Shown in pieces: positions 22,663 through 26,640 of a stretch of DNA of 26,640 nt (its first letter is position 1; each line of letters starts with the position of its first letter). The notes beneath the pieces were generated by a model. That model saw nothing but the letters and a program-made list of their open reading frames with translations, made no database searches and had not been told where the DNA came from. The stretch spans positions 1 through 26,640 of IMG/VR virus record IMGVR_UViG_3300021956_000068, one strand, 5' to 3'. The stretch is from a virus. A program made the position numbers and the translations under genes.

Positions 22663-23062
22663 ATACTATGAATATTAATACATTCCCCTTTTTGTTTTTT
22701 GCTGGTTCATCACTATGTAGTTGAACCCTTCTGATATATTTATCATTTATACCTAATGCATCTGCAATGCCGTCTTGACCAGACTTAAAGGCGGCCTCAA
22801 CGTTGTCATGATCAAGCCCCCATTTATTATTTGGGCGGGTATAGGTAATATGTAGTGTAATCCTATCATTTTTTCCCCATTTTTTTTTTGCTTCTTGGAT
22901 GTTAGCTTGAGAGATTTTTGATTTTCGCATTGCTTGTTGTGTAAGTGACCTCAAAAGTAGCCTATATTCAGCTACAGCTGAAATTCTTGCCCACGAAAAC
23001 CCTTTGTTAGGAGAAAGAATAGAAGGCGGGAAATCAGCAATAAATGGATCAATTTTAAACAT
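22655..23062 (-). CDS. RusA-like Holliday junction resolvase, 135 aa
   Basis: The RusA-family core is visible near the C-terminal half: L-D-H-D-N-V-E-A-A-F-K-S (about 88-99), followed by D-G-I-A-D-A-L-G-I-N-D, where RusA has a conserved D-x-D-N and D-x-L-x-G-x-x-x-D-D. These acids bind metal and cut four-way DNA junctions. The start is set at the ATG at 23062, with TAGG upstream; two TTG codons before it are less likely. It is the last gene of the leftward recombination operon headed by RecT, which suits processing of recombination intermediates or replication products before packaging. Confidence 0.82.
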   Translation of the reverse strand: MFKIDPFIADFPPSILSPNKGFSWARISAVAEYRLLLRSLTQQAMRKSKISQANIQEAKKKWGKNDRITLHITYTRPNNKWGLDHDNVEAAFKSGQDGIADALGINDKYIRRVQLHSDEPAKNKKGNVLIFIVFS

Positions 23063-23070
23063 CAACAAAA

Positions 23071-23208
23071 TTACCTAATAAGAAAAACAAGTAATGTAAT
23101 TGCGCCTGCTAATAATAACGAAAGCATCCCAAACCCGGAAAAAATAAAAACCAAGCCAAAAATTAAAAAACAAGAAAGATATACAACAGGTTCAAATTTA
23201 TAAAACAT
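23071..23208 (-). CDS. Very small membrane protein, 45 aa
   Basis: An ATG directly after the stop of the 79-aa gene (TAAATG), with AGAAGGA 10 bases upstream, opens a 45-residue frame. It starts M-F-Y-K-F-E-P-V-V-Y and has two hydrophobic segments (about residues 8-24 and 27-44), ending L-I-R. This is a two-span hairpin of unknown function. The good ribosome site and abutting stop and start codons support translation. It is one of three tiny membrane proteins in this operon. Confidence 0.6.
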   Translation of the reverse strand: MFYKFEPVVYLSCFLIFGLVFIFSGFGMLSLLLAGAITLLVFLIR

Positions 23209-23448
23209 TTATTTTTTTTCCTTCTGATCATACATATTGTATTTTTGTTTAACCGTAATAGGAATTGAGTAGTCGTAATCGAGATCCGGACCAAAAAACA
23301 AGAAAAAAATAAAAGATACTAATGCTATTGCCGCACTGGTTAAACAAGCGAAAAGCCAAGACCCAGTAGCAAAAAAGAAGATACCAAAAAATATCAAAAA
23401 AAGGACAAAACAAAAAACAAAGTTGAATTTAATCGCATATAAAGTCAT
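23209..23448 (-). CDS. Small two-span membrane protein, 79 aa
   Basis: Residues about 7-27 and 29-52 form two hydrophobic helices rich in Phe (F-V-F-C-F-V-L-F-L-I-F-F-G-I-F-F-F), followed by a polar acidic/basic tail (G-P-D-L-D-Y-D-Y, ending K-E-K-K). AAAGGAT precedes the ATG. The family is not recognised. It sits among three very small membrane proteins between the RecT-associated genes and the RusA gene, with only a few bases between them, so all are probably made from one transcript. Confidence 0.65.
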   Translation of the reverse strand: MTLYAIKFNFVFCFVLFLIFFGIFFFATGSWLFACLTSAAIALVSFIFFLFFGPDLDYDYSIPITVKQKYNMYDQKEKK

Positions 23449-23454
23449 TTATTT

Positions 23455-23568
23455 TTATCCTTTTCTCACAAATCCTATTATTTTAAAAATTTTGAAACTA
23501 ACAAATAAAGCTATACTAAAAATAACTATTATCATCGAGGCGTTGATTCCAATGCCAAAAAAAGACAT
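23455..23568 (-). CDS. Very small membrane protein, 37 aa
   Basis: A 37-residue frame begins M-S-F-F-G-I-G-I-N-A and contains one hydrophobic helix (about residues 11-25, S-M-I-I-V-I-F-S-I-A-L-F-V), then a basic end (F-K-I-F-K-I-I-G-F-V-R-K-G). GAGAAG lies immediately before the ATG, which is a poor distance, so the start is uncertain. Its stop is part of the ribosome site region of the next gene, and it follows the 114-aa gene by 14 bases. No family recognised. Confidence 0.45.
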   Translation of the reverse strand: MSFFGIGINASMIIVIFSIALFVSFKIFKIIGFVRKG

Positions 23569-23582
23569 CTTCTCAAAGATAA

Positions 23583-23927
23583 TCACAGTTTAATCTCTCC
23601 TTCGAATCCAACCGCCTGTGTCCGTGTATCATATGATACATTGCCTACCTGTGTCTCAAGCGTGACCTCGCCGTCAATATTCTTGCCTTGCGTTTTACCC
23701 TTGAATTTTAGAGATTTCAGAAAGTTGTTGTTTTTTCTTGTAGCCGCCTCCAATGCCTTAAAGTCGATGGTGATCTGTATCGTATCGTCTACGTCTGATG
23801 CTGTGGCCTTCATCCATGGCACCGCATTTTTTAAAATCGGCGTCAAATTCAGATAGAACTCCCCATCATAGTCATCAGAATAAACGCCGTATTGAGTCAT
23901 GTTAGCACCGTTTAGTATCACTTTCAT
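23583..23927 (-). CDS. Hypothetical protein in the RecT operon, 114 aa
   Basis: No family is recognised. The sequence is beta-rich, with N-T-Q-Y-G-V-Y-like strands near the start (M-T-Q-Y-G-V-Y-S-D-D-Y-D-G-E-F-Y-L), a polar helix in the middle (F-K-A-L-E-A-A-T-R-K-N-N-N-F-L-K) and a closing strand pair (G-F-E-G-E-I-K-L). It is soluble and has no signal. The gene overlaps the 102-aa gene by four bases (ATGA), and such coupling inside a recombination operon suggests an accessory role in DNA metabolism, which is inference. Confidence 0.65.
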   Translation of the reverse strand: MKVILNGANMTQYGVYSDDYDGEFYLNLTPILKNAVPWMKATASDVDDTIQITIDFKALEAATRKNNNFLKSLKFKGKTQGKNIDGEVTLETQVGNVSYDTRTQAVGFEGEIKL

Positions 23928-24232
23928 TTTTTTTCACTTTCTATTTCTCGCCAAACCTGTATCTCACACGTCTTATCAGCCTCTACCATGTAGTAGTCTG
24001 TGTATTGCAGATTATAGTATCCGTAGTACAGGCTTTTTCCAGGCTCTTCACAATTCAGCTCAGAGAACTGATTGATCATTTTTCTACTACCATCCCTATC
24101 AATGACAAGTTTGACATTTGACCATGATGGCCCCAAAATAACTAGCGAAATATAAAGAGAGATATTCTTTTCATGAAAATATGTCGTGTTGATCTCGCGC
24201 ATAATCTCCCTGATCGGCTGACATTTAACCAT
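23924..24232 (-). CDS. Hypothetical protein following RecT, 102 aa
   Basis: No family is recognised. The product looks like a small alpha/beta protein with strands L-Y-I-S-L-V-I-L-G and V-K-L-V-I-D-R-D-G, and a Tyr-rich stretch (L-Y-Y-G-Y-Y-N-L-Q-Y-T-D-Y-Y-M) before an acidic end (E-I-E-S-E-K-K). Its ATG lies inside the last codons of the RecT gene (8-base overlap), so its translation is coupled with RecT. It might be a single-strand-binding or exonuclease partner, but no motif shows it. Confidence 0.65.
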   Translation of the reverse strand: MVKCQPIREIMREINTTYFHEKNISLYISLVILGPSWSNVKLVIDRDGSRKMINQFSELNCEEPGKSLYYGYYNLQYTDYYMVEADKTCEIQVWREIESEKK

Positions 24233-25124
24233 TTGTTATTTCCTCTAAAGTTGCGTTTACGTTTGTAACTTTTATAGGCTCTGGGGCCTCCTTCATGTGT
24301 GATATGTCGATGAAATCGTCGTGAATGACTGGAACATACCCCTCGTACTCCTCTGGGGATCGTTGCTGAACAATGTCATTGTTAGACTTTGGGATCATCT
24401 TGTAGATCCTTCGAATGGCGGTCTTTTTCCACATTTCGTCTTCGTACTTGGTCCATGGTGAACTTGCAATCCTCTTTGCCTCTTCGTCTTCTTCCTTTTT
24501 TCTAATGTCTGGTTGTTTTGATTTCTCTTTTTTTATCAATTTATTGATCATTTCGTTTTTTATTGCCTCGACTTCTTTTCTCCTCAAACAACAATAAACT
24601 TTCCCTCCAGTGTTAAGTGTTGCGACTGCATAGACTGCAATTTTATTCCCAGTTTCAAACATGTTTGGAATATGCGTGATTTTTTCTTCGGTTCCCATCT
24701 GAACTTCAAATGTATCGTTATCGTATATGATATGCGTGTTGAGTGACTGGATGGCTCCTCCCCTGTAAGCTATTTCAATCAATCCCTGATACATTGGGAT
24801 GTATGTGAATGCTCCCCCATAAGGTATTAGTGTCGATTGTTTTCCATCTGGCAATAGGCCATCAGATGCACAATGGAGCAGTGCAGACACAATGGTGTTC
24901 TTATCTATATTGTCATTTTTCAGATTTTTTACAAAGTTAAGTGCCGACTTGATGAAGTTTTCGGGATTTATTACTGGTTGCCCGTTTTTTGATGGAATGT
25001 ACGATTTTACCACATCTGAAAGTTTTCTCTCAACTTCTATGACACGCAGATTTCTCTTTTGCTCAACAGTAGGCTGATTAGCAGGATTTACTTCGACCTC
25101 TTTGTTGTACGTATTGTAATTCAT
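24225..25124 (-). CDS. recT: RecT-family single-strand annealing protein, 299 aa
   Basis: The RecT family pairs complementary single strands in phage recombination. The core is clear: L-L-H-C-A-S-D-G-L-L-P-D-G-K near residue 90, I-P-M-Y-Q-G-L-I-E-I-A-Y-R-G-G near 115-130 and S-P-W-T-K-Y-E-D-E-M-W-K-K-T-A-I-R-R at about 222-240. A charged insertion with many Lys and Glu (K-K-E-K-S-K-Q-P-D-I-R-K-K-E-E-D) precedes the latter. GGAGG, contained in the last codons of the 73-aa gene, precedes the ATG. No exonuclease (RecE or YqaJ) gene is seen in the window; it may lie to the right. Confidence 0.93.
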   Translation of the reverse strand: MNYNTYNKEVEVNPANQPTVEQKRNLRVIEVERKLSDVVKSYIPSKNGQPVINPENFIKSALNFVKNLKNDNIDKNTIVSALLHCASDGLLPDGKQSTLIPYGGAFTYIPMYQGLIEIAYRGGAIQSLNTHIIYDNDTFEVQMGTEEKITHIPNMFETGNKIAVYAVATLNTGGKVYCCLRRKEVEAIKNEMINKLIKKEKSKQPDIRKKEEDEEAKRIASSPWTKYEDEMWKKTAIRRIYKMIPKSNNDIVQQRSPEEYEGYVPVIHDDFIDISHMKEAPEPIKVTNVNATLEEITNG

Positions 25125-25127
25125 TGT

Positions 25128-25349
25128 TTACCTCCAGTTTTTTGGACTCAATGTAATTGAGTGTTTAATTTCTTCCGGTTTAAATGTGAATTTAATCGTG
25201 ATTTCCGTCTCAGCACTCTGTGCTGGATCAAAGAAATCATCTGTCCATTCTTCGTTTAGCTGTTTTTCAATGTCACCTAAAACTAGCTTAAGGATCTTAT
25301 CTCTACCGCTTTTATCGACAATATAATTTTTTGAACTTTTTTTTCTCAT
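25128..25349 (-). CDS. Small protein heading the RecT operon, 73 aa
   Basis: No family is recognised. The N-terminus is basic (R-K-K-S-S-K-N-Y-I-V-D-K-S-G-R-D-K), followed by a helix with L-G-D-I-E-K-Q-L-N-E-E-W and a strand pair (T-E-I-T-I-K-F-T-F-K-P). GGAGG stands before the ATG, and the promoter at 25378-25406 lies just upstream, so this is the first gene of the recombination operon. The last three bases of coding plus stop supply the ribosome site of RecT, so the two are tightly linked. Confidence 0.7.
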   Translation of the reverse strand: MRKKSSKNYIVDKSGRDKILKLVLGDIEKQLNEEWTDDFFDPAQSAETEITIKFTFKPEEIKHSITLSPKNWR

Positions 25350-25377
25350 TTTCTACCTCCATTTTTTTTGTTTATAT

Positions 25378-25406
25378 ATAATATCATATCATAAAGCTGA
25401 TGTAAA
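25378..25406 (-). promoter_or_regulatory. Promoter of the RecT operon, related to the pentapeptide promoters
   Basis: TTTACA (25406-25401), 17-base spacer and TATTAT (25383-25378), one mismatch to each consensus box. The half-site ATATCAT (25381-25387) sits at the same distance from the -10 as in the four pentapeptide promoters, and a second ATCAT repeat follows, but the mirror half ATGATAT is absent. It drives the leftward genes from 25349 to 22655. The intergenic stretch 25350-25454 holds nothing else recognisable. Confidence 0.7.
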
Positions 25407-25454
25407 CATTATTTTTTAAATCAAATTAATCTTCAACAATAAAAAGCGACATGT

Positions 25455-25973
25455 TTACTCCTCTAGTTCTTTCACAATGAATCCTGACATAAATTTTTGG
25501 CTATAAACATCGGCTAGCTCGTCATACTTTGATTGCGTGATGATTGTGTCGCTTATTTTTGCCACACTCAACTTGGCCCTCGTCAAATCCGCCCCACACA
25601 AATTAGCCCACCGGAAATCTGCCCACAGCAACTTGGCCCTCGTCAAATTCGCCCCACACAAATTAGCCAACAGCAACTTGGCCCTCGTCAAATCCGCCCC
25701 CCGCAAATCGGCCCCCGTCAAATCGGCCTCAATCAAAATGGCCCCCTCCAAATCCGCCCCATCCAAATTAGCCCCTATCAAATCGGCCAGCTCCAAGCTG
25801 GCATAGTCCAAATTGGCCCCACTCAAATTGGCCCCCGTCAAATTGGCCAAACGCAAATCGGCCCAATCCAGACTTATATAAAACTCATCCTCTTCTTTTC
25901 CAGCCTCAATCCACGCCTTAAATTGTCGCTCACGCTCTTCCTCAAGCTCTTCGATGTTCCTTATTTCGATCAT
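25455..25973 (-). CDS. Pentapeptide-repeat protein F, both caps present, 172 aa
   Basis: The start is taken at the ATG at 25973, which overlaps the previous stop as ATGA and lies seven bases from GGAGG; the ATG at 25979 is too close to it. The N-cap I-R-N-I-E-E-L-E-E-E-R-E-R-Q and F-Y-I-S-L-D-W precede about twenty pentapeptides of very regular A-D/N-L-x-x type (A-N-L-T-G, A-N-L-S-G, A-D-L-R-G, A-D-L-T-R). The C-cap is I-S-D-T-I-I-T-Q-S-K-Y-D, with F-I-V-K-E-L-E-E at the end. Internal near-identical DNA repeats show recent growth. It has no own promoter and is coupled to the gene before it. Confidence 0.92.
   Translation of the reverse strand: MIEIRNIEELEEERERQFKAWIEAGKEEDEFYISLDWADLRLANLTGANLSGANLDYASLELADLIGANLDGADLEGAILIEADLTGADLRGADLTRAKLLLANLCGANLTRAKLLWADFRWANLCGADLTRAKLSVAKISDTIITQSKYDELADVYSQKFMSGFIVKELEE
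25569..25714. repeat. Internal near-identical repeats in a pentapeptide gene
   Basis: The stretch starting CAACTTGGCCCTCGTCAAAT occurs at 25569, 25629 and 25674, spaced 60 and 45 bp apart, i.e. whole numbers of pentapeptides (4 and 3). The shared part extends for about 38-40 bp with one or a few differences. This is the DNA footprint of repeat-unit gain or loss by recombination within the gene. Confidence 0.85.
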
Positions 25974-26554
25974 TCGCATACCTCCAGTTCTTTCACGACA
26001 AACCTATCCATAAACTCATGGCTGTACATCTTGTCTAGCTCGTCATACTGCGATTGCGTGATGATGGTAGCATCGATGACAGATTCAACTATTTGAGCTG
26101 GCAGAAAAATAGCCCCACGCAAATCGGCATTCGTCAAATTCGAAGCACGCAAATTGGCATACGTCAAATCAGCCAGGCATAAATTTACATTGCTCAAATT
26201 AGTCCAAGTGAGATTGGCAATAATGAGACACGATGCAAACATATTGGCCCCACTCAAATTGGCCCCAGTCAACTTGGCCCCTCTCAATATGGCTTGATCT
26301 AATTCTGCACTTTCCAAATTGGCATATTGAAAATAGGCCCCAGCCAAATTGGCCTCCCTAAAATCGGCCATACTCAAATTTGCCCAACTCAAATCAGCCT
26401 CACTCAAATTGGCCTCAGTCAACTTAGCCCCAGTCAAATCGGCCTCCTCAAGGCTGAGATAGAACTTACGCTCTTCTTTGCCATCCTCAATCCATTCCTT
26501 ACGTTGCCTCTCACGTTCGGCCTCAAGCTCTTCGATGGTCCTGATGACTATCAT
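25970..26554 (-). CDS. Pentapeptide-repeat protein G, both caps present, 194 aa
   Basis: The N-cap I-R-T-I-E-E-L-E-A-E-R-E-R-Q and W-I-E-D-G-K-E-E-R-K-F-Y-L-S-L lead into about twenty-four pentapeptides (A-D-L-T-G, A-N-L-S-E, A-D-L-S-W, A-N-L-S-M, A-N-L-T-W). The C-cap reads I-D-A-T-I-I-T-Q-S-Q-Y-D-E-L, with F-V-V-K-E-L-E-V at the end. GGAGG precedes the ATG by about eight bases. The start overlaps the stop of an ORF entering from the right edge as TAATG, and the stop overlaps the next gene, so three ORFs are coupled. The promoter must lie beyond the window. Confidence 0.92.
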   Translation of the reverse strand: MIVIRTIEELEAERERQRKEWIEDGKEERKFYLSLEEADLTGAKLTEANLSEADLSWANLSMADFREANLAGAYFQYANLESAELDQAILRGAKLTGANLSGANMFASCLIIANLTWTNLSNVNLCLADLTYANLRASNLTNADLRGAIFLPAQIVESVIDATIITQSQYDELDKMYSHEFMDRFVVKELEVCE

Positions 26555-26640
26555 TATTGAGCCTCCGTTATCCTGAACTGCCGATATCCGGCTCTGCTAC
26601 CCACTACAGTTCCCACCATGTCTTGCGTCACTGCTTTTCC
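26554..26640 (-). CDS. 3' end of an ORF continuing beyond the window
   Basis: A frame open from the right edge reads 28 residues (starting G-K-A-V-T-Q-D-M-V-G-T-V-V-G, ending F-R-I-T-E-A-Q) and stops in TAA overlapping the start of the next gene by one base. The overlap and the GGAGG contained in its last codons suggest a real upstream gene of the same operon. Too little is present to assign a family. Confidence 0.45.
   Translation of the reverse strand, partial: GKAVTQDMVGTVVGSRAGYRQFRITEAQ

Noticed and set aside
25533-26096. Long open frame on the + strand opposite the pentapeptide genes (similar ones at 5897-6286, 7196-7630 and 4542-4799)
   Set aside because: They are antisense shadows of the repeated A-D/N-L-x-x codons, giving monotonous K-S-A-P-L-K or P-T-Q-I-S-P strings, and have no ribosome sites.
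25455-26554. CRISPR array suggested by the regular short repeats
   Set aside because: The periodicity is 15 bp (pentapeptide codons) without constant repeat and unique spacer lengths.

Overview
The window is part of a tailed-phage genome, free or integrated; no host genes are visible. It holds a nearly complete virion-assembly module in standard order: DUF5681 terminase-associated protein, large terminase, portal fused to a MuF domain, prohead protease, HK97-fold capsid, head-tail connectors, tail terminator, tail tube, chaperone-like protein, tape measure, distal tail, hub and fibre. No sheath, baseplate wedge or tape-measure chaperone frameshift of the myovirus type is seen, so a long, non-contractile (siphovirus-like) tail is inferred. 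The DNA is AT-rich, uses the standard code and has strong GGAGG ribosome sites. The host cannot be named from this sequence; a cytoplasmic T4-type lysozyme beside several membrane proteins fits a Gram-negative host but does not prove it.

Layout. Positions 62-2049 (+) are a lysis-type cassette: small membrane protein, T4-type endolysin, membrane/coiled-coil protein, holin-like protein, single-span protein and a doubtful last ORF. Positions 2110-7734 (-) are an accessory block: a COG1106-type AAA/ABC ATPase, two small unknowns and a tandem family of pentapeptide-repeat genes with two non-repeat partners. Positions 7806-22662 (+) are the packaging, head and tail operon. Positions 22655-25349 (-) are a recombination operon: unknown 73-aa protein, RecT, two unknowns, three tiny membrane proteins and a RusA-like resolvase. 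Positions 25455-26640 (-) hold two more pentapeptide genes, translationally coupled to an ORF entering from the right edge.

The most unusual part is the pentapeptide system. Eight ORFs belong to it; most share an N-terminal helical cap (I-x-x-I-E-E-L-E-x-E-R-x-R-Q) and a C-terminal cap (D-T-I-I-T-Q-S-Q-x-D). Four units in the left cluster each have their own near-perfect sigma70 promoter (TTGACA-17-TATAAT) whose spacer carries the same 18-bp palindrome, ATATCAT-N4-ATGATAT. In two cases the previous gene's stop codon lies inside the next promoter. Weaker relatives of the element precede the ATPase and the RecT operon, suggesting one repressor controls accessory and early genes. One member has a 42-bp tandem triplication extending its C-cap, and one seems to be split in two by a frameshift.

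How the genes may work together (inference): the + strand genes build and release particles; the RecT/RusA operon handles DNA recombination; the ATPase and pentapeptide proteins look like independently promoted accessory genes (morons) that could act on the host or on competing phages, for example as DNA-mimic modulators of topoisomerase or as defence components. Their function is not shown by the sequence.
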